DNA from: Halorubrum sp. BOL3-1
GTDB lineage: Archaea > Halobacteriota > Halobacteria > Halobacteriales > Haloferacaceae
NCBI RefSeq assembly: GCF_004114375.1
Contig: NZ_CP034692.1
Location: 2,232,001 to 2,296,000 of the forward strand
Reading direction: 5' to 3'
DNA length: 64,000 nucleotides
The notes below the pieces were generated by a model that was given only the letters and a program-made list of their open reading frames with translations, had not been told where the DNA came from and did no database searches. Positions 1 to 7,995 of the stretch are shown piece after piece (position 1 is the first letter of the stretch; each line of letters opens with the position of its first letter). The translations under genes were made by a program, and so were the position numbers.

Positions 1-648
1 GTCGACCCCAACGAACTCACCGACTACCAGCGCGACGCGTGGACGGCCGTCGCGGAGTTCGCCGCGGTCCGACCGATCCCGGTCGCGCTCGCGGACGTGT
101 ACGACGTGCTCGGCGCGACGACGACGGTCGCCGCCCGCCACCGGGCCGGCGCGGAGGACGGCGACCGCCTCTTCGGAAACGTCTCGACTGGCCCGCGGGT
201 CGCCGCGGTCGGCGTCGCGATGGCGTGTATGATCGTCGGGGCGCGCCCCTACAGCGTCGAGCCGGAGCGCCACCGCCACGACCCCCGCGAGGAGCCCCTC
301 ACCGAGGGCGTCGAGCGCACCGCCGACCTGCCAATTTACCCGATGGACGCCCCGACGAGCGATCAGGTCGCGATTCTCGGTCGGCTCCACGACCGCACCG
401 AGGGGAACCTGACCACGGACAAGTGGAACCTGATCGAGTGGGCGCGCGAGCGCGAGTTGTCGTTCCTCCGCGAGGCGGGCGAGAGCCGGACGGCGAAGTA
501 CCGCGCGCTGGAGACCCACGTGCTCTCGCCGCTGCGCGAGCGCGGCTACGTCGAACTGGAGGACGTCGGCCGCTCCGACACCGTCCGGATCACGGAGACC
601 GGTCGCCGCGTCTTCTTCGCGTTCAAACACAAACTCGACGAGCGATAG
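1..648 (+). CDS. C-terminal part of a winged-helix-like haloarchaeal protein
   Basis: The reading frame is open from the first base of the window to the TAG at 646-648, so the start lies upstream. About 215 residues are visible. The last 75 or so have a winged-helix look: a helix-rich stretch, then 'YVELEDVGRSDTVRITETG', which is typical of the wing and final strand of archaeal DNA-binding domains, and a basic C-terminus. The region before it is Ala/Val-rich and was not recognised. A transcription regulator is the most likely role, but this rests on fold impression only and the target is unknown. Nothing follows it closely on the same strand. Confidence 0.55.
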   Translation, partial: VDPNELTDYQRDAWTAVAEFAAVRPIPVALADVYDVLGATTTVAARHRAGAEDGDRLFGNVSTGPRVAAVGVAMACMIVGARPYSVEPERHRHDPREEPLTEGVERTADLPIYPMDAPTSDQVAILGRLHDRTEGNLTTDKWNLIEWARERELSFLREAGESRTAKYRALETHVLSPLRERGYVELEDVGRSDTVRITETGRRVFFAFKHKLDER

Positions 649-682
649 CGAGGCCGGTGACGGTAGCGAGACCGACGAACCT

Positions 683-736
683 GAACCGGAGGGGGTCGAC
701 GAACCGGAGGGGGTCGACAAACCGGTGGGAGTCGAC
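683..736 (+). repeat. Three tandem 18-bp units after the first gene
   Basis: Units at 683-700, 701-718 and 719-736 share GAACCGGAGGGGGTCGAC; the third differs at a few positions. They lie just past the first gene's stop codon. No function can be assigned. Confidence 0.7.
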
Positions 737-1111
737 GAACGGGAACGGAACCGACCGACCGTGACCGGTCGACACGCAAGGCGCGACCCGTGCGACCGGA
801 ACGTATTGTTCGGTCTATCCGGATTATCAACACTTAACGTAGAATTATCCCCCGCACGTGGCTTTAGATGCGTGACGCCCGCCGGGCGGTCGGGGTTCCC
901 TCCCTGCCCTCCACACCGCCTGCTCGCTATCGATCACCGGTCGTGGCCGGTCTGTCCGGTTGCGACCGACCGCCGCCGGTTCCCCGCCGGTGGCGGTCCC
1001 CGCTGACGCCGCCGCGTCCGCCCGACGGATCGTCACGGAACGACGGCCCCACCGTCGTTTTCTTCTCTTTTTCGACGGTGACCCGCAGTCTTAGCATCCC
1101 ACAGTCCGGTA

Positions 1112-1258
1112 CAGACCGGCTCCATCGCCCTCGCCATCGCGGTCGTCGCGTTTCCCGACGGGCCGCTGATCCCGCTGGCGCTCGTGATCGGCCCGCTGCT
1201 CGAACCCCCGCTCCCGGGCATTGTCTCGCGGGGACACCTCGCGGTCAGAGAGCGGTGA
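1112..1258 (+). pseudogene. Relic of an ACR3/bile-acid-symporter-like permease C-terminus
   Basis: One frame ending at the TGA at 1256-1258 encodes 'SIALAIAVVAFPDGPLIPLA' followed by 'LVIGPLLEPPLPGIV'. This resembles the last two membrane helices of ACR3-type arsenite permeases (family pattern 'RNSPLALAIAVAAFP ... ALVIGPLIELPVL'). No start codon or upstream permease sequence is present, so it looks like the degraded 3' end of a lost gene. It sits in the otherwise gene-free interval 649-1325. The rest of that interval holds the 18-bp repeats and a T-rich run near 1057-1074, and nothing else recognisable. The call is from memory of the family pattern. Confidence 0.45.
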
Positions 1259-1325
1259 ATGGCCCGACCCGATGGGGCGTGACGGAGCCTTCCTCGGTGC
1301 TGCTCACCCGGCCTCCCGCGGTGAC

Positions 1326-2357
1326 TCACTCGTCCGTCAGGTCGACGTACGTCCGGCGGACGGTCACCGGCGTCACATCTGCGACGTCGGCGGCCTCCTG
1401 CTGGGTACACTCAGCGTCCAACTCGCGGGCCGCGGTGTAGAGGCAGGCGGCCGCGACCCCGACCGGGTTGCGGCCGTTCGCGATCCCCTCCTCGACGGCG
1501 CGCTCGGCCAGTTCGCCGGCGCGGCGCTCGACGGTGGGGTCGCAGTCGAGGTCACTGGCGAACCGCGGGAGGTACTCCGCGGGACCGCTCGGTGCGATCG
1601 GCAGGCCGAGTTCGCGGTTCATCGCGTCGAAGGCGGCCCGGTGTTCGGCCTCCGTCGCCTTCGCCTCGGCGCACACCTCACCGACGGTGCGGGCCACGTC
1701 GGCGGTCCGGCAGGCGACGTAGACGCAGGCGGCCGCGAACCCCTCCAGCGAGCGCCCGCGGAGCAGGCTCTCCTCCTGCGCGGAGTCGAAGAGCGTACAG
1801 GCCGCGTCGCGCACGCTGTCCGGAAGCTCCAAGACGCCGGTGAGCCGCCTGATCTCGGTGTACGCGTACACCTTGTTGCGGTCGCGCTTCGTCGAGATCT
1901 GCGCGCGGTTGTGCTGGGTCCGCATCCGGGCGAGCCGCCGGCGCTTGCGCCCCTTCACCTTCGTCGACCGACCGATCTCCGTCGAGAGACCGCGGTCGTG
2001 CCGCGAGCGCGTCAGCGGCGCGCCGGTCCGCTTTGGATTCGTGTCGTCGTCGTCGAACGACCGCCACTCGGGACCGTGGTCGATCCGGTCGGCCTCGACG
2101 ACGAGCCCGCAGTCGGCGCAGACGCGCTCCGCGCCCTCGACGCGCGTGCGACCGCCGCACTCCGGACACGTCTCGCGGTCGCCGGTCTCGTCGGCCGTCG
2201 CGGTCTCGCGGTTCCCGGTCTCGCGGTTCCCGGTCTCGCGGTCGCCGGTCTCGTCCGTCGTCGCGGCGCGGTCCGCGGTCGCGGCGCGGTCGGCGGTCGC
2301 GACGTCGTCGGTCTCGGTGCGGGGCGTGCGGGTTCGGGTCGAGCGTGCCTCACTCAT
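1326..2357 (-). CDS. tfb: Transcription initiation factor TFB (TFIIB homolog)
   Basis: General transcription factor that bridges TBP-bound promoter DNA and RNA polymerase. The 343-residue protein has a zinc ribbon (CPECGG, then CADCG, about residues 64-85), the 'EWRSFDDDD' B-finger region, the linker with 'HNRAQISTKRDRNKVYAYTEI', and two cyclin-like repeats to the C-terminus. The N-terminus before the ribbon is a long Thr/Arg/Glu/Asp-rich tail with near-repeats of GDRET and GNRET. The ATG at 2357 fits a TATA-like box 26-34 nt upstream; a GTG one codon earlier is possible. Haloarchaea carry several TFB paralogs, and which one this is cannot be told from here. Confidence 0.95.
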   Translation of the reverse strand: MSEARSTRTRTPRTETDDVATADRAATADRAATTDETGDRETGNRETGNRETATADETGDRETCPECGGRTRVEGAERVCADCGLVVEADRIDHGPEWRSFDDDDTNPKRTGAPLTRSRHDRGLSTEIGRSTKVKGRKRRRLARMRTQHNRAQISTKRDRNKVYAYTEIRRLTGVLELPDSVRDAACTLFDSAQEESLLRGRSLEGFAAACVYVACRTADVARTVGEVCAEAKATEAEHRAAFDAMNRELGLPIAPSGPAEYLPRFASDLDCDPTVERRAGELAERAVEEGIANGRNPVGVAAACLYTAARELDAECTQQEAADVADVTPVTVRRTYVDLTDE

Positions 2358-2383
2358 CACACGTCGAACTCCGGCCCGATCCC

Positions 2384-2392
2384 TTACTTAAA
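2384..2392 (-). promoter_or_regulatory. TATA-like box for tfb
   Basis: On the minus strand it reads TTTAAGTAA, centred about 31 nt upstream of the tfb ATG. This predicts a leaderless or near-leaderless transcript. Confidence 0.6.
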
Positions 2393-2490
2393 CCCGGGTG
2401 GATCGGCGGTCGATCGCCCCGACCGCGACGCTCGAACCGACCGGTTACCGGTCGGTGGTTCGTCGAGGAACCTCGCCGCAGTACGGTGGT

Positions 2491-2499
2491 TTTAACATT
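2491..2499 (+). promoter_or_regulatory. TATA-like box for the gene at 2521
   Basis: TTTAACATT, centred 26 nt before the ATG at 2521, the usual spacing for a leaderless haloarchaeal mRNA. It supports that ATG over upstream in-frame starts. Confidence 0.6.
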
Positions 2500-2520
2500 C
2501 CGTGCGGACCATCGGTTCGC

Positions 2521-3042
2521 ATGACGCTGTCGGAGATCGCGGCTGGCGTTGAGGTGACGTCGCGCCAGCGCGACCGCGGAGTCGCGCTCGCGGACGACAC
2601 GGAGACGCCGCTCGTCGATCGCCTGTCGGCCCACGCCGAGTCGCTCCCGTGTACGCCCGAAGCGACTGCCACGCTCGTCGACGCCTACACCGCCGGACGG
2701 AGCGTCGGCGACGCGGCCCGCGAGGCGGGCGTCACCCCGATGACGGCCGCGAAGACGCTCCACCGGTGCGGCGTCGCGGGTGTCTGCCCGCTCTCCCCGA
2801 CCGGTCGCGAGGTCGTCCGCGACTGGCTCGCCGGGCGGACCTCGCGCAGTGAGGCCGTCGAACTTGCCGGCGGCGACGAGACTGACTTCGCGCTGGCGAC
2901 GTACGTCGAGACGCACGACCCGGTCGACGCTGTCGCAGAAGCGGTCGACTCGCAGGTCGCCGGCTCGGCGCCGCTCGGAGACGGACTCGGGGACGGCGGC
3001 CCACTCGGTGACGCGCTCGGTTCCGCTGAGGGACTCCGCTGA
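2521..3042 (+). CDS. Haloarchaeal hypothetical protein with helix-turn-helix character
   Basis: 173 residues, divergent from tfb. Residues about 45-85 ('PEATATLVDAYTAGRSVGDA', then 'AREAGVTPMTAAKTLHRCGV') look like a helix-turn-helix of the resolvase/sigma-70 region 4 kind. A second helical repeat follows ('VVRDWLAGRTSRSEAVELAG'), and the C-terminus is a Gly/Leu-rich low-complexity tail. A DNA-binding role is plausible but no target is visible. I do not recognise a named family. The start at 2521 is set by the TATA box. Confidence 0.7.
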   Translation: MTLSEIAAGVEVTSRQRDRGVALADDTETPLVDRLSAHAESLPCTPEATATLVDAYTAGRSVGDAAREAGVTPMTAAKTLHRCGVAGVCPLSPTGREVVRDWLAGRTSRSEAVELAGGDETDFALATYVETHDPVDAVAEAVDSQVAGSAPLGDGLGDGGPLGDALGSAEGLR

Positions 3043-3097
3043 CCCCGACGCGGCTTTCCGACTCCTCTCAGGCTCCGAAACGGCCTTCTGACTCCTC

Positions 3098-3958
3098 TCA
3101 GGGCGTGAACCGTTCTATCACCCCCGGATCCGAGAACTCCACGCCCAGCGACGCGTCGAACGCGGTCTCGTAGGCGCTCGCGATCGCACGCGCATACGCG
3201 CTGTCTCCCGCCGCCGCGGTCGGCGCGGCCGCCACCTCGGGATCGGTCGCCGGAACGCGAACGATTCCGGCGTCGCTGTCCTCCGTCTCGTCGCCGTCGA
3301 CCCCGGCGTCAGATCCTCGAGACCCGGGTCGCTCGACCGCGAGCGTCGCGTCGAGGCTCCCGCCGACGTCCGCGATTCGACCGCGGAGCCGCTGTGTCGC
3401 GTCGCGGCCGTGCGCCGTCGCCGGCCTGACCGCGACCGCCCGGTCGACGCTCGTCGCGGCCGCGACCGCCTCGTTCGACCCAACCGGCGCGGCGTCGACG
3501 ACCACCGCGTCGTACGTCGTCGCCGCCTCGTCGATCCGCCGCTCCAGCTTCCGGGCGGCCTCCGCGGTCTTCGCTCGCGCGATGCGCTCGAAGGGCGCCC
3601 GCGCCGGGACCGCGTCGACGCGTCCCGGGAGGTCCGGGGGGTCGTTCCCGTCATCGCTCTCGATCCCGCCGCGCTCGCGGCGCTCGCCACCGGATCCGGA
3701 ACGCTCGGCGTTGCGCGTCCCGGCGACCGGGTACGCCGCCGCCGACAGCGCCGCGTCCGGCCCGTCGGTGAGCAGCGCGGTGAGGTCCGGGTCGATCCGC
3801 CCGGCCACGTACTCGGAGAGCCCCTGCGTCGTGAACGCGGCGTCGACGACCGCGACGTCGTCGCCGTCGCGGGCGCCCATCGCCGCCAACTCGACCGCGG
3901 TCCGGGTCGTCCCCGCGCCGCCGGTCGCCCCGACCAGCGCGAGCGTCGTCGCCTGCAT
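3098..3958 (-). CDS. MinD/ParA-like ATPase with a degenerate P-loop
   Basis: 286 residues with a ParA/MinD layout: an N-terminal P-loop position 'GATGGAGTTRT' (residues 10-20), a Walker A' region 'VAVVDAAFTTQGLSEY', and a Walker B-like strand 'YDAVVVDAAPVGSNEAVAA'. The deviant Walker A of true ParA/MinD (KGGxGKT) has two lysines; both are absent here. ATP hydrolysis in the usual way is therefore doubtful, and a scaffold or nucleotide-sensing role is possible. Two acidic low-complexity insertions occur near residues 85-110 and 205-225. It is preceded by a good TATA-like box and is monocistronic. Confidence 0.7.
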   Translation of the reverse strand: MQATTLALVGATGGAGTTRTAVELAAMGARDGDDVAVVDAAFTTQGLSEYVAGRIDPDLTALLTDGPDAALSAAAYPVAGTRNAERSGSGGERRERGGIESDDGNDPPDLPGRVDAVPARAPFERIARAKTAEAARKLERRIDEAATTYDAVVVDAAPVGSNEAVAAATSVDRAVAVRPATAHGRDATQRLRGRIADVGGSLDATLAVERPGSRGSDAGVDGDETEDSDAGIVRVPATDPEVAAAPTAAAGDSAYARAIASAYETAFDASLGVEFSDPGVIERFTP

Positions 3959-3981
3959 GTTCCGGCGTCGCCGGAGCCGAC

Positions 3982-3990
3982 TCTTAAAAA
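3982..3990 (-). promoter_or_regulatory. TATA-like box for the ParA-like gene
   Basis: The minus strand reads TTTTTAAGA, centred about 28 nt before the ATG at 3958. Confidence 0.55.
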
Positions 3991-4014
3991 GAGCGAAGCG
4001 GAGCGGCGGTCCGA

Positions 4015-4446
4015 TCAGCCGTCGATCGCGGTCGCGACCTCGTCGGCGACCACGTCGAGTTCCTCGTCCGAGAGGTCCGGCCGCTCGCCGGCGACCGCGT
4101 GGATCGGCGCGCCGCCGTCGCCGTCGAACCGCGGGACGACGTGGACGTGGACGTGGGGGACCTCCTGGCCCGCCGCCTCGCCGTCGTTGACGCCGACGTT
4201 GGCGCCGTCGGCGTCGACCGCGTCTTGGAGCTGTGGCGTGAGCGACGCGACCGTGTCGAACAGGTCGCTCGCGAGACCGGCGTTGAGGTCGCTGACGTGC
4301 CGGGCGTGCGGCTTGGGGATAACCAGCGTGTGCCCGCGCGCGAGCGGGTTCGCGTCGAGGAACGCCAGCACCGAGTCGGTCTCGTACACGGTTCGGGCCG
4401 AGATGTCGCCGGCCACGATCGAACAGAAGACGCAGTCGTCGGACAT
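4015..4446 (-). CDS. HIT-family nucleotide hydrolase/transferase
   Basis: 143 residues. The histidine triad 'VPHVHVHVVPRF' near residue 100 is the catalytic signature of the HIT superfamily (AMP-lysine or dinucleoside polyphosphate hydrolases). The N-terminus 'DDCVFCSIVAGDISARTVYE' is the classic HIT start, with a Cys pair that may help bind zinc. The ATG at 4446 gives a full-length family member; in-frame starts further upstream would add sequence foreign to the family. It is probably cytosolic. The substrate cannot be told from sequence. Confidence 0.9.
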   Translation of the reverse strand: MSDDCVFCSIVAGDISARTVYETDSVLAFLDANPLARGHTLVIPKPHARHVSDLNAGLASDLFDTVASLTPQLQDAVDADGANVGVNDGEAAGQEVPHVHVHVVPRFDGDGGAPIHAVAGERPDLSDEELDVVADEVATAIDG

Positions 4447-4587
4447 ACCCGAGCGATCGCTCGGGCGTCCCATCAAGGTTTCCCGGTGTGCCGGGGCGAC
4501 GACGTTCCTCGCGTCACCGCGCGTTTCGCCAGTCGCCCTGCTCCGTCCCGCCAACGGACCTATATCCGGCGCGCCGAAACGGGCAGT

Positions 4588-4890
4588 ATGGACGACCGGC
4601 TCGAACGTGTCATCCGCCAAAAGCTCCGGAAGGCGGGCAAGCAGTTCGAGGAGGCCAGACGCGCCTACGCCGAGGGGCGCGACGACCCCGACGGCGACGC
4701 GACCGGCGCGGCGCGGTTCGACCTCCCGACCGGCGAGTCCGGGCGCGCCCGCATCGTCTGCCGCCGCCACGCGGAGCGGCGGACCGTACCGGTCGACGCC
4801 GAGGGACGCCCCGCCTGCTTCGCGTCCGGGCACCCCGACTGCGAGGGCTGCGCCGAGGATGTCCGTGACGGCGTCGTCGAGACGTGGTGA
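4588..4890 (+). CDS. Small haloarchaeal cysteine-containing protein (probably DUF7091)
   Basis: 100 residues, highly charged. A helical N-terminus ('RLERVIRQKLRKAGKQFEEA') leads to a conserved-looking core with 'RARIVCRRHAERRTVPVD' and a Cys-rich end ('CFASGHPDCEGCAEDV'). The His/Cys pattern could bind a metal. I associate this pattern with haloarchaeal DUF7091, from memory. A TATA-like CCTATATC at 4559-4566 sits about 26 nt before the ATG. Function unknown. Confidence 0.75.
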   Translation: MDDRLERVIRQKLRKAGKQFEEARRAYAEGRDDPDGDATGAARFDLPTGESGRARIVCRRHAERRTVPVDAEGRPACFASGHPDCEGCAEDVRDGVVETW

Positions 4891-4975
4891 CTCCCGGGGG
4901 CCGCCGGAAGGTCCTCCCGCCGTAGCGCGTCGGCCCACTCGAAGGCGTTTGTGTCACGCGCTTATCGTGGCCCGC

Positions 4976-6001
4976 ATGAAGCTGGTTCGCGTCGTCTTCG
5001 CCCTCCTCGTCGCCGTCGCGGTCGGTCTCGTTCTCTCCGGATTCTTTGCCGGGGCGGGCGAGGAGCCGGCCGTCGACGACGTCGCGGACGACCGCCCCAT
5101 CGCGGTCGACGGCGACTACCGGCTCTGGCCGTACACGAGCCGGAGCCGGAGCGTCGAGGGGCGGACGCTCGCGGTCAACGTGGTGTTCCACGCCGACGCC
5201 CAGACGACGCGGGCCGCGATCGAGGGCGATCCGGAGGCGAACTGGGAGGGAACGGAGCCGGGGGAGGCGGCGACGGCGGCGGACTCCGAGGACGCCGAGG
5301 CGTTCGTCGGCCGCGACTGGCGGGACGCCCACAGCTCGCTCCACTACTCGTACGTCGAGGGACCGACCGGCGGTACGTGGCTCACCGAGACGCTCGAACT
5401 CCACGACGGGGCGTACCTCTGGGTCCGCGACCACCTCCGCGCCTACGAGTCCCCGGACGGCGAGTACACCGCGATCCAGGCTCACGAGGAGTACTACGAC
5501 TGGTTCCGGCTCCGCCACACCGTGCCCGGCATCGACGCGCCCGCGCTCCGGCTCGAATCCGAGTTCGTCGAGTCGGACCGCGCGACCGACGTCCGCCGCG
5601 AGTACCGCGGCATCGACGGCGGGCGCAGCGACGGCTGGCTCTCCGTGATCGAGCCGGCGGCGACCGCGGCGCTCGTCGGGGCGGTGCTCCGCTGGCGGAC
5701 GCGCGAGGCGGCGACCGACCTCGTCCGTCGGCTCCGTACCGACGCGGGACGGCACGCCGCGGCGGCGACGCTGGGACTCGCGCCCGGCGCCGTCCCGGTC
5801 AGCGTTCGCGTCGCTGGCGTGACGCTGGAGACGGTGCTGCCGGCCGTGTCACCGAAGGCCATCGCGGCGCCGCTGTACCTCGTCCTCGCGGCGCTCGGCG
5901 TCGTCGCCATCGGTCGCGCAACCGCCGACCGGCCCGTCGCCGTCGTCGGGCTGGCCGCGTGGGCCGTCGGGCTAGCGCTCCCGCTGGCGGACGTGATCTG
6001 A
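4976..6001 (+). CDS. Membrane-anchored hypothetical protein with an extracytoplasmic domain
   Basis: 341 residues. Residues 3-27 form a hydrophobic N-terminal helix ('VVFALLVAVAVGLVLSGFFA'). A soluble acidic domain of about 220 residues follows, with aromatic motifs 'DYRLWPYTSRS' and 'HEEYYDWFRLRHTVPG'. At least two hydrophobic helices are at the C-terminus (about 285-341). The layout suggests a protein held at both ends in the membrane with the middle outside the cell. No catalytic motif was recognised. It lies about 90 nt before the lipoprotein gene at 6091, on the same strand, and could be co-expressed with it. Confidence 0.7.
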   Translation: MKLVRVVFALLVAVAVGLVLSGFFAGAGEEPAVDDVADDRPIAVDGDYRLWPYTSRSRSVEGRTLAVNVVFHADAQTTRAAIEGDPEANWEGTEPGEAATAADSEDAEAFVGRDWRDAHSSLHYSYVEGPTGGTWLTETLELHDGAYLWVRDHLRAYESPDGEYTAIQAHEEYYDWFRLRHTVPGIDAPALRLESEFVESDRATDVRREYRGIDGGRSDGWLSVIEPAATAALVGAVLRWRTREAATDLVRRLRTDAGRHAAAATLGLAPGAVPVSVRVAGVTLETVLPAVSPKAIAAPLYLVLAALGVVAIGRATADRPVAVVGLAAWAVGLALPLADVI

Positions 6002-6090
6002 GTCGGTCGATCGCACCGGTGCGCCGTCTCCGAGCGGAGACAGCACAGAAGAGATATACCGGATGGCTGAAAACAAGGGGAAACGAACGG

Positions 6091-7995
6091 ATGACACGAC
6101 CGATCGGTCGACGCGCGGCGCTCGCCGGACTCGGCTTCGCGGCCGCCAGCGCCGGCTGTCTCGGTCGAACGGAGAACATCGCGGGACGCGACCCCCACTC
6201 GCAGCTGACCCTGGAGATCAACACCACTCCGGCCGACGCCGACCCCAACGGGATCCGCATCGCGAGACAGCTCGAAGAGCACCTGACCGCGGTCGGCGTC
6301 GACGTCCGACTCAACACCGTCGGCCAGACCGACCTCTGGCGCAAGGTGCTCGTCAACCAGAACTTCGACATCTACGTCGGGCAGTTCGTGGAGACGGAGC
6401 CGTTCGACGCCGACGCGCTGTACGGCTTGACTCACTCGAAGTTCGTCGCGGAGTCCGGGTGGCAGAACCCCTCCGGTCTCACGGAGATCGCGGTCGACGA
6501 CCTGCTGGAGCGACAGCGCCGAACGTCCGGAGACGAACGGGCCGACGCCGTCGACGCGCTCCAGGAGACGGTGTGCGAACTCCAGCCCTTCTCCGTCGTC
6601 GCGTTCCCGGACGCGCTCACCGCCGTCCAGGAGAACCGGTTCGAGGGATGGACCGAGGACCGCCGGGCGGTCTCGGTCACCGGTCTCCTCGAACTCGACG
6701 GCGTCGCCTCCGACGGCGGCTCGGGGAATAGCGGATCGGAAGACGGCGGCTCCGGCGCCGACGGATCGACGGACGGCAACGCGACGACGACCGACGCGGG
6801 TGACGGGGACGGTGGTACCCTCCGGCTCGTGACGACCGACGACCGCATTACCGAGAACTGGAACCCGATCGCCGCGGAGTACCGGAAGTACGGCACGTTC
6901 ACCGGGCTGCTGTACGACCCGCTCGTCCGCCCGGACGGCGAGTCCGTCGTCCCGTGGCTGGCGGCCGGCTGGGAGCGGGTCGACGACGACGCCGTCGAGG
7001 TCTCGCTCCGCGACGCCCGGTGGCACGACGGCGAACCCGTGACGGCGACCGACGTCGCGTTCACCTACGAGTTCCTCCGGGACACGTCGCTGGGGAGCGT
7101 CGAGACGCCGGTGCCGACCCCGCGGTTCCGCGGCCGGAGCTCCCTCGTCGAAGGCGAGCGCGTTCTCGACGACGCGACGGTCCGCCTCACCGTGCCCGAC
7201 ATCAACCAAACGGTCGCGGCGCGGGCGCTTCAGGTGCCGATCCTCCCGAAACACGTCTGGTCGGACCGGACCGACGCGGCGACGATCGCCGGCTTCGAGT
7301 TCGACTTCGAGACGACGGAGGCGGTCGTCTCGAACAACGCCGACCCCGTCGGAAGCGGTCCGCTGCGCTTCGTCGAGGCGTCCACGGGGGAGTCGGTCGT
7401 CTTCGAACGGAACCCCGACCACTTCCTCGTCCGCCCGACCTCGGACAGCGATTCGACTGAGTCCGGCGAGACGACGGATCCGCGAGCCGGCATTCCGTCC
7501 CGATACCACGGGAAGCCCGCGTTCGACCGGCTCCGGATCGAGGTGTCACCGTCGGACATCCCGGCCGTCGAGTCGGTCGCAGAGGGACTTGCGGACGCGA
7601 CCGTCTCGAACCTCGGTCCGGCGTCCGTCCCGGAGATCGGCCGCTCGGACGATGTCAGACTCGTGAGCGGCCGGTCGGCGGCGTTCTACCACGTCGGGTA
7701 CAACGTGCGCCGAAGCCCGCTGTCGAACCCACGGTTCCGGGCGTTCATCGCGCGGCTGATCGACAAGGCCGCGCTCGTCGACGACGCCTTCGACGGGTAC
7801 GCGCGGGCGGCGACGTCCCCGCTCGCGGCGTCGCCGGACGCGGTCCCGGAGTCGGTCGCGTGGGCCGACGGGAGCGACCCGGTCAACCCGTTCTTCGACG
7901 ACGCGGGATCGCTCGATGTCGAGGCCGCTCGGGCGGCGCTTCGCGACGTCGGGTATCGCTTCGACGACCAGGATCGGCTGCTCTCGCGCACGTAA
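6091..7995 (+). CDS. Tat lipoprotein, family-5 solute-binding protein with permuted domain order
   Basis: 634 residues. The N-terminus 'TRPIGRRAALAGLGFAAASA' is a Tat signal, with lipobox AGC and Cys23 as the lipid anchor. Segment 37-205 resembles what is normally the C-terminal part of peptide-binding proteins ('LTLEINTTPADADPN', 'EEHLTAVGVDVRL', 'NFDIYVGQF'). A Gly/Ser/Asp linker follows (about 206-240). Then comes the normal N-terminal part ('GGTLRLVTTDD', 'DARWHDGEPVTATDVAFTYE', 'GSGPLRF') through 'DVEAARAALRDVGYRFDDQD', where it stops exactly where the missing C-part would begin. This is a circular permutation relative to the canonical protein at 17814. The stop codon overlaps the next gene's ATG. 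No permease lies beside it, so the partner transporter and ligand are unknown. Confidence 0.85.
   Translation: MTRPIGRRAALAGLGFAAASAGCLGRTENIAGRDPHSQLTLEINTTPADADPNGIRIARQLEEHLTAVGVDVRLNTVGQTDLWRKVLVNQNFDIYVGQFVETEPFDADALYGLTHSKFVAESGWQNPSGLTEIAVDDLLERQRRTSGDERADAVDALQETVCELQPFSVVAFPDALTAVQENRFEGWTEDRRAVSVTGLLELDGVASDGGSGNSGSEDGGSGADGSTDGNATTTDAGDGDGGTLRLVTTDDRITENWNPIAAEYRKYGTFTGLLYDPLVRPDGESVVPWLAAGWERVDDDAVEVSLRDARWHDGEPVTATDVAFTYEFLRDTSLGSVETPVPTPRFRGRSSLVEGERVLDDATVRLTVPDINQTVAARALQVPILPKHVWSDRTDAATIAGFEFDFETTEAVVSNNADPVGSGPLRFVEASTGESVVFERNPDHFLVRPTSDSDSTESGETTDPRAGIPSRYHGKPAFDRLRIEVSPSDIPAVESVAEGLADATVSNLGPASVPEIGRSDDVRLVSGRSAAFYHVGYNVRRSPLSNPRFRAFIARLIDKAALVDDAFDGYARAATSPLAASPDAVPESVAWADGSDPVNPFFDDAGSLDVEAARAALRDVGYRFDDQDRLLSRT

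Noticed and set aside
6063-6731. Alternative start frame over the binding-protein gene (ATG at 6063)
   Set aside because: That frame gives Arg-rich sequence with no domain; the frame from 6091 has a complete Tat signal and lipobox.
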